Shown: one piece after another, positions 1 to 7,601 of the stretch
Position numbering within the stretch: the stretch's first letter is position 1
Layout: each line of letters opens with the position of its first letter
Assembly (NCBI RefSeq): GCF_002101815.1
Contig: NZ_LQPM01000026.1
Coordinates: forward strand, 1-52,536
Direction: 5' to 3'
Length of the DNA: 52,536 bases
Source: Mycobacterium paraense
GTDB taxonomy: Bacteria > Actinomycetota > Actinomycetes > Mycobacteriales > Mycobacteriaceae
Made by a program: the position numbers and the translations under genes
Notes under the pieces: model-generated
Database searches by the model: none
What the model saw: the letters and a program-made list of their open reading frames with translations, nothing else
Told to the model about the DNA's origin: nothing

Positions 1-485
1 GGCAGGATGACGACGGGGGCGGCGGGTCCGCTGGTGGCGGGCGCAACCTGGTTGGCGTCGGGAGGCGTCGCCGCGGGGGGCGGGGCCGGCGCCACGGGTG
101 GCGGCGCAACCGCGCTCGGGGCCTGCGGCGCCACCGGGCTGACGGCCGAATTCGGCACCACGACGGCCGGCTTCTGCTCATTGCCCCACCCGTCCATGAG
201 CATCAGGCCCAGGCCGGCGACCGCGCCGAGCGCCGCGACGACGGCGCCGGCCACCAGGGCGTTCGTGCTCCTGGACCGCGGCTTCGCGGTCGCGGTGGTG
301 GCCGGAAAGTCCTCGAAGTTCGACGGCTTGGACAGGGATCCGTCCTCGATGGCCGGGTCCCCCAGCGGGCTCGACGCCCACGCCTCGGCGACGGTGAGGT
401 CCTCGTGCGGGACGGCCGCGACCGTCAGCTCGTCGTGCGGGAGGGCGGCGAAGGTCATCGACTGGAAGTCTTCGATGGTGCTCAT
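1..485 (-). CDS. Proline-rich single-pass membrane protein, 3' part beyond the window
   Basis: Reads from an ATG at 485 off the left edge, so only the first 161 residues are visible. The start has a good ribosome site (AAGGA, 8 nt upstream). The product has an acidic N-terminal stretch of about 70 residues, with no signal peptide at its very start, then a basic patch (KPRSRS) and one hydrophobic helix (about residues 85-105), followed by an extracytoplasmic region rich in Pro, Ala and Val. This is the layout of a single-pass protein with a cytoplasmic N-terminus and a Pro-rich tail reaching into the cell wall. The gene lies about 160 bp downstream of the DUF559 gene on the same strand and probably has its own promoter. 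I do not recognise the family and propose no function. Confidence 0.75.
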   Translation of the reverse strand, partial: MSTIEDFQSMTFAALPHDELTVAAVPHEDLTVAEAWASSPLGDPAIEDGSLSKPSNFEDFPATTATAKPRSRSTNALVAGAVVAALGAVAGLGLMLMDGWGNEQKPAVVVPNSAVSPVAPQAPSAVAPPPVAPAPPPAATPPDANQVAPATSGPAAPVVIL

Positions 486-592
486 GGTGTGTTCCTTAAC
501 TGTGGTCGCGACCCCCGTTGGGCCGCCGTCACAGGTAGGAGCAGCCATCCCCGACGGCTCGGACACTTTTTTCGAAACTTTTTCTCCTGAGC

Positions 593-650
593 GTGCAACT
601 ACCGACGCCCTCACTCGCGAAATGCGTCGCCAGCTGCACTTTCGCGGTCA
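593..650. repeat. 58-bp palindromic repeat, copy 1
   Basis: Identical to 1551-1608 at 54 of 58 positions and in the same orientation. It is internally palindromic: arms at 592-608 and 624-640 pair with a few mismatches around a 15-nt loop. Its right end (read on the minus strand, its beginning) holds the TGA stop codon of the DUF559 gene. See the second copy and the finding on this cassette. Confidence 0.9.
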
Positions 651-1556
651 GCAGGGACAGCCCGCCGCCGCCAGAGCCTCACGGATCCGGGCTATGACGA
701 GGTCCGGACGGCTGCGCAACAGGTCGGCACTCACTCGAACGATGCGCCAGCCCCGTCGCTCCAATTCAGCGGCGCGGTCGATGTCGTTGGCCCGAATGCG
801 CGGGTCGGTCCAGTGCTGCGCGCCGTCGTATTCGACACCGACGCGCCACTGCTCCCAGCCCATGTCGATGCGCGCCACGACTGCGCCCCACTCGTTGTGC
901 ACCGGTATCTGTGTCCGCGGTCTGGGCAAGCCTGCGGAGATGATCACGAGCCTGGTCCGAGTCTCCTGAGGCGATTCGGCGCCCGCATCGAAGAGGGCGA
1001 GCACTCGTCGCAACTGCTTCATCCCGCGCGCGCCGCGGTGCGCCTTTATGAGCGGCAGCACCTCCTCGACCGCAAGGCGGGTGGCCCTCGCCAATGAATC
1101 GACGGCGACGACGGCGGGCACCAGCCCGGGCCGTCGTCCCAAGTCGAACGCCGTGCGGGCCGGCGAGGTGACCGCGACGCCGTTGACCGCGGTGATCTCC
1201 CCGGCCGACAACGACTCGTCCCAGGTCACGATCAAGCGCGGCGGACGTTTGCGGCTGCTGATGAGTTCAGCCGGCGCCTCGGGATCGACCCACTCCGCGC
1301 CGAGCAATGCGGCCGCGGAGTTCCCGGCGACGACCGCCTGCTTACCCGACCACAGCCAGGCGGCCACCGCCCTATCCTTCGCGGTCAGGACGCTGCCACG
1401 GCGTTGGTAGACGTTGCGATAAATCCGGGTGCACGACCGTCGCAGCTCACGCTCCGTCAACGTGCCGGCATCGACCGCGTGCGTGCCGATGAATGGTGTG
1501 CCCTTCCCCCATGGCCGAAGAGTGCCACGGGCCTCCGACACCGCGCGAGAGTGCAA
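648..1556 (-). CDS. DUF559-domain protein, VSR/PD-(D/E)XK nuclease-like
   Basis: A 302-residue member of a family common in mycobacteria. The first 100 residues resemble the AbiEi-like helix-turn-helix region usually found with it (the KDRAVAAWLWSGKQAVVAG segment). The C-terminal 100 residues are the DUF559 domain, with the nuclease-like signature GVEYDGAQHW, a downstream ND-D-R-E-L pattern and GWRIVRV. The catalytic-type Glu and Asp and the QH pair are present, so it is not obviously dead. The start is unsure: the longest frame begins at a TTG at 1556 inside the neighbouring repeat, with a GAGGG ribosome-site candidate in the repeat loop; a GTG at 1541 is possible. It follows ileS on the same strand and is bracketed by two near-identical 58-bp repeats, suggesting it arrived as a cassette. 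Nuclease activity is family inference; a role in defence or mobility is unproven. Confidence 0.85.
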   Translation of the reverse strand: MHSRAVSEARGTLRPWGKGTPFIGTHAVDAGTLTERELRRSCTRIYRNVYQRRGSVLTAKDRAVAAWLWSGKQAVVAGNSAAALLGAEWVDPEAPAELISSRKRPPRLIVTWDESLSAGEITAVNGVAVTSPARTAFDLGRRPGLVPAVVAVDSLARATRLAVEEVLPLIKAHRGARGMKQLRRVLALFDAGAESPQETRTRLVIISAGLPRPRTQIPVHNEWGAVVARIDMGWEQWRVGVEYDGAQHWTDPRIRANDIDRAAELERRGWRIVRVSADLLRSRPDLVIARIREALAAAGCPC

Positions 1557-1608
1557 CTGCCGACGCCCTCACTCGGGAAACGCGTCGCCAGTTGCACTTT
1601 CGCGGTCA
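1551..1608. repeat. 58-bp palindromic repeat, copy 2
   Basis: Second copy of the repeat at 593-650, differing at 4 of 58 positions. The arms AGTGCAACTGCCGACGC (1550-1566) and GCGTCGCCAGTTGCACT (1582-1598) pair with one mismatch around a 15-nt loop. The last bases contain the TGA stop of ileS (1606-1608), just as copy 1 contains the stop of the DUF559 gene, and the other end contains the candidate TTG start of the DUF559 gene. It could fold into a hairpin acting as terminator or translation block. Confidence 0.9.
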
Positions 1609-4600
1609 CACCTTGCTGATGGCGACCCTAACGCCGTCGCCGATGGCGACGGCCTCGGGTATTAGCTCGGCGAACTGGAAACTGGTCGCGAGGATCTCCC
1701 CCGCAATCAGATCACGGTGCGCCTGCGCCCAGTCGGCCCGCTCGGCGGGCACCGCCATCACCACGCGAATGCGGTCGGACACGTCCAGCCCGGTCGACTT
1801 GCGCAGCTCCTGCAACTCGCGGATCCGGTCCTTGGCCCAACCCTCGGCCTCCAGCTCGGGGGTGACGGTGCCGTCCAGCACTACCAGGCCGGAACCGTCG
1901 GGCAGCGCCGCGGTGTAGTCGGGGTCCGCGGCCACCAGGCGGGAGCTGTACTCGTCGGGCTGCAGCACCGCGGGACCGGCGCTCAGGGTGCCGTCGGGGT
2001 TGACGACGCCCTCGCCGGCCTTGACCGCCTTGATGGCGGCCTGCACGTCCTTGCCCAGCCGCGGGCCCGCCACCCGCGCGTTGACGGTGAGCTCGAACCG
2101 GCCGTAGGTGTCGATCGCGTCGGTGAGTTCGACGCGCTTGACGTTTAGCTCGTCGGCGATCAGGTCGACGAACGGCTCCAGCCGCCGCGGATCGTCCACC
2201 GCCACGGTCAGTTTCGGCAGCGGCAGGCGCACCCGCAGCTTCTTGGCCTTGCGCAGCGACGACGCGGCAGAGCAGACCTCCCGCACCTGGTCCATCGCGG
2301 CGACCAGATCGGCGTCCGCCGGAACGGCGTCGGCCTCGGGCCAGTCGGTCAGGTGCACCGAGCGGCCGAAGGTCAACCCGCGCCAGATGATCTCGGTGAC
2401 CGACGGCAACAGCGGCGCAGCCAACCTAGCGGTCACCTCCAGCACGGTGTGCAGGGTATCGATCGCCTCGGCGTCTTCCTCCCAGAACCGCGAACGCGAC
2501 CGTCGCACATACCAATTCGTCAGCGCCTCGGTGAACTGGCGCAGCTGCTCACACGCCCCGGAGATGTCGCAGGTCTCCATCGACTCGGTGAGGTCCGCGC
2601 GCAGCTCCGCGAGCTTGGCCAGGATGTAGCGGTCCAGCACGTTGGTCGAATCCGTGCGCCAGGTACCGACTTTCGGTGCATACAAAGCCAGGAAGCTGTA
2701 CGCGTTCCACAACGGCAGCAGCACCTGCCGCACGCCCTCGCGGATGCCCTGCTCGGTGACGATCAGGTTGCCGCCGCGCAGGATCGGCGAGGCCATCAGG
2801 AACCACCGCATGGCGTCGGAGCCGTCGCGGTCGAACACCTCGGACACGTCCGGGTAGTTGCGCAGCGACTTGCTCATCTTCTGGCCGTCGGAGCCCAGCA
2901 CGATCCCGTGCGCCACACACGTTTTGAAGGCGGGCCGGTCGAACAGCGCGGTGGCCAGCACGTGCAGTGTGTAGAACCAGCCGCGGGTCTGGCCGATGTA
3001 CTCCACGATGAAGTCGCCCGGGTAGTGGCTGTCGAACCACTCGTCGTTCTCGAACGGGTAGTGCACCTGGGCATAGGGCATCGAGCCCGAGTCGAACCAC
3101 ACGTCGAGCACGTCGGGGATGCGCCGCATCGTGCTGCGACCGGTGGGGTCGTCGGGGTTGGGCCGGGTGAGTTCGTCGATGTAGGGCCGGTGCAAATTGG
3201 TGGGCCGCACCCCGAAGTCGCGCTCCAGCTCGTCCAGGCTGCCGTAGACGTCGACGCGCGGGTAGGCCGGGTCATCGGACTTCCACACCGGAATCGGCGT
3301 GCCCCAGTAGCGGTTTCGCGAGATCGACCAGTCGCGCGCACCTTGCAGCCACTTGCCGAACTGGCCGTCCTTGACGTGTTCGGGGTACCAGGTGATCTGC
3401 TGGTTGAGTTCGACCATGCGGTCCCGGAATGCGGTGACCGCGACGAACCACGACGACACCGCCCGGTAGATCAACGGGTTGCGGCACCGCCAGCAGTGCG
3501 GGTAGGGGTGCTCGTAGGTTTCGTGGCGGACCAGCACCGCGCCGTTCGCCGCCGCCGGGCCGCTGCCGTTCTTCAGATCCCGGATGATGTTCGGGTTGGC
3601 GTCAAAGACGCGCTGCCCCCGGTAATCCGGGACGGTCGCGTCGAAGCGGCCCTTGGAATCCACCGGGGTCACCGGCGCGATGCCGGCCGCCTCGCAGACC
3701 GCCATGTCGTCCTCGCCGTAGGCCGGCGCCATGTGCACGATTCCGGTGCCGTCCTCGGTGGTGACGAAATCGCCCCGCAGCACCCGGAAAGCGTCGGCCG
3801 CGTCCATGAAATACGGGAAGGGCGGCAGGTAGCGGGTGCCCAACAAATCCGCGCCCTGGTACGTGCCCAGCACCTCGGGCTCTTCACCCAGCTCGCGGGC
3901 ATAGGCGCCCAGCCGGGCCTCGGCCAGCACGAATCGGCGCTCGCCTTCCCGGACCTGCACGTAGGTCACGTCCGGGTTTACCGCCACCGCGAGGTTCGAC
4001 GGCAGGGTCCACGGCGTGGTCGTCCACACCAACAGGTAGGCGCCGTCCAGTTCTCCCCCGACCACCCTGAATCCGACGGTCAGCGCCGGGTCCTGGCGGC
4101 TCTGATAGACGTCGTCGTCCATCCGCAATTCGTGGTTGGACAACGGGGTTTCGTCGCGCCAGCAGTACGGCAGCACCCGGTAGCCCTCATACGCCAGGCC
4201 CTTGTCCCAGAGCTGTTTGAACGCCCAGATCACCGACTCCATGTAGCTGGGGTCCAGCGTCTTGTAGTCGTTGTCGAAGTCGACCCAGCGCGCCTGGCGC
4301 GTGACGTACGCCTGCCACTCGTCGGTGTAGCGCAGCACCGATTCGCGGCAGGCCTCGTTGAACGCCGCGATGCCCATGTCGTCGATCTGGGACTTGTCGG
4401 TGATGCCGAGCTGGCGCTCGACTTCCAACTCGGCGGGCAGCCCGTGGGTGTCCCAGCCGAACCGGCGCTCGACCTTGTAGCCGCGCATGGTGCGATAGCG
4501 CGGAACGATGTCCTTCACATACCCGGTGAGCAGGTGCCCGTAGTGGGGCAACCCGTTGGCGAACGGCGGCCCGTCGTAGAAGACGTACTCCGGGGCGCCG

Positions 4601-4734
4601 TCGCGGCGCGCGATGCTGGCCCGGAAGGTGTCGTCGCGGGCCCAGTAGTCGAGCACCTCGAGCTCCAGCGCCGGGAAGTCCGGCGCCCCGCCCGCCAGCT
4701 TCGGATACGCCTTGACGTCAGCGTTGTCGGTCAC
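1606..4734 (-). CDS. ileS: Isoleucyl-tRNA synthetase
   Basis: Charges tRNA-Ile with isoleucine in the cytoplasm. The 1042-residue length matches the mycobacterial enzyme, which I recall as the long, eukaryote-like type. Class I signatures are clear: the HIGH motif as HYGH at residues 64-67 and KMSKS at 619-623. Between them lies the CP1 editing domain (about 200-440; the TTTPWTLPSNLA segment is an editing-site motif), and an anticodon-binding region follows from about 690. Translation starts at a GTG at 4734, preceded by AGGAG about 12 nt upstream. That ribosome site sits at the end of a T-box leader, so translation should respond to uncharged tRNA-Ile. The stop codon lies inside the 58-bp repeat that separates ileS from the DUF559 gene. 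Confidence 0.98.
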   Translation of the reverse strand: MTDNADVKAYPKLAGGAPDFPALELEVLDYWARDDTFRASIARRDGAPEYVFYDGPPFANGLPHYGHLLTGYVKDIVPRYRTMRGYKVERRFGWDTHGLPAELEVERQLGITDKSQIDDMGIAAFNEACRESVLRYTDEWQAYVTRQARWVDFDNDYKTLDPSYMESVIWAFKQLWDKGLAYEGYRVLPYCWRDETPLSNHELRMDDDVYQSRQDPALTVGFRVVGGELDGAYLLVWTTTPWTLPSNLAVAVNPDVTYVQVREGERRFVLAEARLGAYARELGEEPEVLGTYQGADLLGTRYLPPFPYFMDAADAFRVLRGDFVTTEDGTGIVHMAPAYGEDDMAVCEAAGIAPVTPVDSKGRFDATVPDYRGQRVFDANPNIIRDLKNGSGPAAANGAVLVRHETYEHPYPHCWRCRNPLIYRAVSSWFVAVTAFRDRMVELNQQITWYPEHVKDGQFGKWLQGARDWSISRNRYWGTPIPVWKSDDPAYPRVDVYGSLDELERDFGVRPTNLHRPYIDELTRPNPDDPTGRSTMRRIPDVLDVWFDSGSMPYAQVHYPFENDEWFDSHYPGDFIVEYIGQTRGWFYTLHVLATALFDRPAFKTCVAHGIVLGSDGQKMSKSLRNYPDVSEVFDRDGSDAMRWFLMASPILRGGNLIVTEQGIREGVRQVLLPLWNAYSFLALYAPKVGTWRTDSTNVLDRYILAKLAELRADLTESMETCDISGACEQLRQFTEALTNWYVRRSRSRFWEEDAEAIDTLHTVLEVTARLAAPLLPSVTEIIWRGLTFGRSVHLTDWPEADAVPADADLVAAMDQVREVCSAASSLRKAKKLRVRLPLPKLTVAVDDPRRLEPFVDLIADELNVKRVELTDAIDTYGRFELTVNARVAGPRLGKDVQAAIKAVKAGEGVVNPDGTLSAGPAVLQPDEYSSRLVAADPDYTAALPDGSGLVVLDGTVTPELEAEGWAKDRIRELQELRKSTGLDVSDRIRVVMAVPAERADWAQAHRDLIAGEILATSFQFAELIPEAVAIGDGVRVAISKV

Positions 4735-4938
4735 GATGTGTGTCGTCTCCTGTGGCCGTCCTGCTCAGGCCGGGGACGACGACGCGCACGGTGCGCGAGC
4801 GCCGCGGTACCACCCCGCTTGCCGCGCTCGCGCGCGACCGCTCGATGCAGGCTGTCACGGGCCTACCCGTTCGGTTCTACTGAGCCGCGCCGGCCGTTCT
4901 TCCGAAGGCTCCCCGGTGATCGCCGGATCGATGCCACT
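4735..4938 (-). promoter_or_regulatory. T-box riboswitch (ileS leader, translational class)
   Basis: The minus strand carries the T-box signature GGTGGTACCGCGG (4802-4814), whose UGGU pairs with the NCCA end of uncharged tRNA. Upstream is a Stem I region with a plausible AUC isoleucine specifier near 4918-4922, within GGCGATCACCGGGG. The T-box is followed by a G/C-rich segment and the AGGAG of ileS with no U-run, as expected for the actinobacterial class that controls ribosome-site access instead of transcription termination. The layout agrees with the structurally studied M. tuberculosis ileS T-box. Exact ends are approximate. Confidence 0.93.
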
Positions 4939-4944
4939 GCGCCG

Positions 4945-4950
4945 ATTCTA
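4945..4950 (-). promoter_or_regulatory. -10 element of the ileS promoter
   Basis: TAGAAT on the minus strand fits the mycobacterial TANNNT consensus and sits about 7 nt before the expected first base of the T-box RNA (near 4938). No good -35 is visible; the expected position falls in the preceding hairpin. Confidence 0.55.
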
Positions 4951-4963
4951 CTCAAACGCCGCA

Positions 4964-5018
4964 CTCCGAGGGGCTACCTGGCCTCAGGAAAGACCTGCGG
5001 CCGGGTAGCCCCTCGGAG
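4964..5018 (-). terminator. Hairpin after the Rv1535-like gene
   Basis: A perfect 15-bp inverted repeat (CTCCGAGGGGCTACC at 4964-4978, its complement at 5004-5018) with a 25-nt spacer lies just beyond the stop of the small gene at 5040 and just before the ileS promoter. It has no U-tract. It probably ends or attenuates upstream transcription and insulates ileS. Confidence 0.65.
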
Positions 5019-5039
5019 CCGTGGTCGCTCTCCATCCGG

Positions 5040-5273
5040 TCACGCCCGGACTTCGAGCACACCAACGCGCCACAGCGCCGCGTACACGTGACGCAGGCCG
5101 ATGCTCAACAGGTGGGCGGCGCCGTCCACCACCGGGTCGCTGATGACGATGGTCCGGCGCTCGACCGGGCGTGCCGCCTTCTCGCGGGCGGGGGCCGGGT
5201 CGCCGTCGCGCACCACCGTCAGCACGGGGGCGGGCGCCACGCTTACCACTTCGTCGTGCAGAACTGCGGTCAT
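5040..5273 (-). CDS. Small conserved protein, Rv1535-like, under M-box control
   Basis: A 77-residue soluble protein of unknown function. Position and size match Rv1535 of M. tuberculosis, the gene just upstream of ileS, whose leader is reported to carry an M-box. The ATG at 5273 has a strong ribosome site (AGGAG, 6 nt upstream). There is no signal peptide and no clear membrane segment; the middle is basic and the last 25 residues are mildly hydrophobic and could form one amphipathic helix. The gene is the only one behind a long leader (promoter about 5749, M-box 5560-5711), implying Mg2+-responsive expression. A role in Mg2+ homeostasis is inference from this control alone. Confidence 0.85.
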   Translation of the reverse strand: MTAVLHDEVVSVAPAPVLTVVRDGDPAPAREKAARPVERRTIVISDPVVDGAAHLLSIGLRHVYAALWRVGVLEVRA

Positions 5274-5531
5274 GATCGTCTCCTGTCGGAATCAAAAACG
5301 AGGACTGAATGGACTGACGTGTCCCGTCCCGCAGTGGTTCCGAACCCCAGAACGCTTGGCCGCGAAGCCGATTGGCTAGCCGCGAAGGTCGCTTCGGAGA
5401 ACGGATCGGGACGAAACACAGTTCGGACTTCGGCCCGGACTGTCGCTGGAACTCATACGTCCCTCACCTCCTCGACGTCACGACGCGTGCGGTTGTCGCA
5501 CGATCTACGCGCACCAAAAGGAGTACAGAAA

Positions 5532-5545
5532 CCGGCGCTCGCCGG
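5532..5545 (-). terminator. GC hairpin just 3' of the M-box
   Basis: On the minus strand CCGGCGAGCGCCGG is followed directly by TTTCTGT, about 15 nt after the M-box ends. It could be the terminator arm of the expression platform. The loop is small and the U-run interrupted, so this is tentative. Confidence 0.35.
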
Positions 5546-5559
5546 AGATCCGCACCCCT

Positions 5560-5711
5560 CTCGTCAGAGCTTTGGCACTACACGACGTGTCCGATATCCG
5601 GAAGCCACCTGGGCTCAACCCTTAAGCCGGGAGGAGCTGTCCTGACCCGGGGCGTCTTTGGACGTTCGGGGTCAGTGGCCTGTATTCGTGTAGACGCCTC
5701 ACCTAACGAGG
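5560..5711 (-). ncRNA. M-box (ykoK leader) Mg2+-sensing riboswitch
   Basis: Reading the minus strand from 5711, the conserved M-box blocks appear in order: CTCGTTAGGTGAGGC, then GTCCAAAGACGCC, then GGTCAGGACAGC, then GTGCCAAAGCTCTGACGAG. The first and last blocks pair as the closing stem (5704-5711 with 5560-5567). These match the known ykoK/M-box consensus (GUUAGGUGAGGCUCC, GUCCAAAGACGCC, GUGCUAAAGCUCU). It lies about 285 nt upstream of the Rv1535-like gene. M-boxes usually shut off downstream expression when Mg2+ is high. Confidence 0.95.
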
Positions 5712-5725
5712 TGCATACGCGACCG

Positions 5726-5754
5726 ATAATGCACGACGGTCACGACCGGGTCAA
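5726..5754 (-). promoter_or_regulatory. SigA-type promoter of the M-box leader
   Basis: TTGACC (5749-5754) and CATTAT (5726-5731) on the minus strand are separated by exactly 17 bp, placing the transcript start near 5719, a few bases before the M-box. Confidence 0.7.
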
Positions 5755-5811
5755 ACCCGCCGGCGCCGTGTCACCCAATCTTTATGCGTTCATTACGCGC
5801 GCACACAGGCT

Positions 5812-6447
5812 TTAGCCAGCGTTGCGCGGTCGCAGCCCGTCCAGGGCCAGCGCCACGACGAAGTCGGCGACCTCGGCCGCCGTGACGTCGTCGTCGGTGC
5901 TCAGCCGCCGCTGCGCCAGCTGCCCGACGAGCGCCGCCAGCGTGTACGCCACCATGCGCGGCGGCGCGGCCACCACCTCACCGCGCTCCTGGGCCGCGAC
6001 GATGAAGGTTTCGATGTCGTCGACGAACCGCTCGTAGATCCCGCCGAGGTGCTTCTCGAATCGCTCGCCCATCGCGTACGGGTCGCGGAGCAGCAGCTTG
6101 ACGGTGGCCTTGTCGGACTCGAAGAACTCCAGCGTCGCGCGAACCGCGACGCGAAGCGATTCCTCCTGCCCGTTGCGGTCCAGCGGAACACCGAGCGCCG
6201 CGGCGATGTGGCCGCGCAGCGCTGCCTCCTCGGCGGCCATCAGCGCGTGGAACAGCTCGTCCTTGGAGTCGAAGTACCAGTAGACCGAGCCGTACGCCAG
6301 GCCGGCCCGCTTGGCGATGTCGGCGATCGTCGTGGCGTGAAAACCCTTGCGCGCGAAGGCTTCTTTGGCCGCGCCCATGATCTGGTCGCGCCGCTGCGAC
6401 TTGTCCTCGTCGCTGACCGCGCGGCGCCGCCGGGTCGCGCTGGTCAC
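5812..6447 (-). CDS. TetR-family transcriptional regulator
   Basis: A 211-residue repressor-type protein. The N-terminal helix-turn-helix is clear (about residues 20-65; TTIADIAKRAGLAYGSVYWYF), followed by a variable ligand/dimer domain. The start is a GTG at 6447 that overlaps the stop of the upstream monooxygenase-like gene by four bases (GTGA), so the two are translationally coupled. The position corresponds to Rv1534. It is the last gene of a three-gene operon with the CMD-like and monooxygenase-like genes and most likely represses that operon; possible operators lie at 7582-7601 and 8204-8217. The ligand is unknown. Confidence 0.93.
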   Translation of the reverse strand: MTSATRRRRAVSDEDKSQRRDQIMGAAKEAFARKGFHATTIADIAKRAGLAYGSVYWYFDSKDELFHALMAAEEAALRGHIAAALGVPLDRNGQEESLRVAVRATLEFFESDKATVKLLLRDPYAMGERFEKHLGGIYERFVDDIETFIVAAQERGEVVAAPPRMVAYTLAALVGQLAQRRLSTDDDVTAAEVADFVVALALDGLRPRNAG

Positions 6448-7568
6448 GTATCGACCAGGCCGTCGAGCCGGCCGATCGTGTCGATGAACTCCTCCACCAT
6501 GTCGAGCACCACCGAGCGCACCGGGCGGACCTTGTCGAGCGAGCCGACCACCTGACCGACGAAGTACGTCGCGAGCTGCCGCGCCTCGGCGCCCGGATGG
6601 GTGGCCGCCTGGTTGATGCGCACCTGCGCGCCGGTGACCAGCGCCGTCTGCAGCGGCATGCCGAGGGGGTCGGGGGTGTCCGGGCGGGCCCACTCGTCGG
6701 TCCAGGCGGTGCGCAGCATCCGGGCCGGCTTGCCGGTCATCGACCGGGACCGCACGGTGTCCGAGGAGCTGGCCGCCAAGAACTTCTCCTTGACGACCGG
6801 CACCGTCTCGGCCTCTTCGGTGGTCAGCCACACCGACCCGCACCACACCCCCTCCGCGCCCAGGGCCAGGGCCGCGGCGACCTGGCGACCGCGGGCGATG
6901 CCGCCGGCGGCCAGCACGGGAACCGGCGCCACCGCGTCCACCACCTCGGGCACCAGGACCATGGTCGCCACCTCTCCGGTGTGGCCGCCGGCCTCGGTGC
7001 CCTGCGCGACGATCAGGTCGACGCCCGCGGCCGCGTGGCGTCGCGCGTGTTCGGTGGTGCCGGCCAGCGCGGCGACCAGAACGTCGTGTTGGTGGGCGCG
7101 TTCGACGAGGTCGGCGGGGGGCGGCCCGAGCGCGCTGGCGATCAGCCGGATGTTGTGGGCGAAGGCCACCTCCAGCAGCGGCTCGTAGCCCTTGGGCGAG
7201 ATGTTGAGGCCGCCCGAGGACGCCTTGGGCTCCTCGGTGGGCGCCGCGACGCCGTAGCGGGCCAGGATGTCCTCGACGAACGCGCGGTGCTCCTCGGGAA
7301 GCAGCTCCCTGGTTTGTTTGGGGTCGATCCCGCCCTGCTCGGCGCCCACGTATTTGGGCGGCAACAACAGGTCCACACCGTACGGCTTGCCGCCCGTCTG
7401 CTCCTCGATCCAGGTCAGCTCGTTCTGCAGACGCTGCGGGCTGTGCGCGACGGCGCCGAGGACCCCGAAGCCTCCCGCGTTGGTGACCGCCGCCACCACA
7501 TCGCGGCAATGGCTGAAGGCGCAGATCGGAAACTCAACGCCGAGCATCTCGGCGACCCTGGTTCGCAT
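6444..7568 (-). CDS. Nitronate monooxygenase / 2-nitropropane dioxygenase-like FMN enzyme
   Basis: A 374-residue TIM-barrel flavoprotein, matching the size of Rv1533. Family marks include the N-terminal AGGFGVLGA (31-39), GTEAGGHTG with the catalytic-type His at 196, and the phosphate-binding GGIARG. These proteins oxidise nitronates (for example propionate-3-nitronate) or act as enoyl reductase-like FMN enzymes; the true substrate cannot be read from the sequence. It starts at an ATG at 7568, 31 bp after the CMD-like gene, and shares four bases with the downstream TetR gene. Operon control by that regulator is likely. Confidence 0.9.
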   Translation of the reverse strand: MRTRVAEMLGVEFPICAFSHCRDVVAAVTNAGGFGVLGAVAHSPQRLQNELTWIEEQTGGKPYGVDLLLPPKYVGAEQGGIDPKQTRELLPEEHRAFVEDILARYGVAAPTEEPKASSGGLNISPKGYEPLLEVAFAHNIRLIASALGPPPADLVERAHQHDVLVAALAGTTEHARRHAAAGVDLIVAQGTEAGGHTGEVATMVLVPEVVDAVAPVPVLAAGGIARGRQVAAALALGAEGVWCGSVWLTTEEAETVPVVKEKFLAASSSDTVRSRSMTGKPARMLRTAWTDEWARPDTPDPLGMPLQTALVTGAQVRINQAATHPGAEARQLATYFVGQVVGSLDKVRPVRSVVLDMVEEFIDTIGRLDGLVDT

Positions 7569-7581
7569 CGCCCGACGCTAA

Positions 7582-7601
7582 GAGTTACTGACTGATAAGT
7601 C
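7582..7601. promoter_or_regulatory. Imperfect dyad between CMD-like and monooxygenase genes
   Basis: GAGTTACTGACTGATAAGTC is a 20-bp imperfect palindrome (outer arms GAGTTA/TAAGTC, with one mismatch) overlapping the stop of the CMD-like gene and 14 bp before the monooxygenase start. It is a candidate TetR operator only by position and shape. Confidence 0.3.

Noticed and set aside
593..1608. DUF559 cassette as an insertion sequence
   Set aside because: There is no transposase, the repeats are direct and not terminal inverted, and no short target duplication is visible; repeat-flanked cassette is the safer description.
2353..5091. Long 912-codon open frame opposite ileS and its leader
   Set aside because: It is antisense to a well conserved gene and reflects high-GC codon bias; its translation is rich in His/Arg/Val/Gln without domain signals.
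5812..7509. 565-codon open frame joining TetR to sequence inside the monooxygenase gene
   Set aside because: Only the TetR part (from 6447) looks like a protein; the upstream part is a frame-shifted shadow of the monooxygenase gene.
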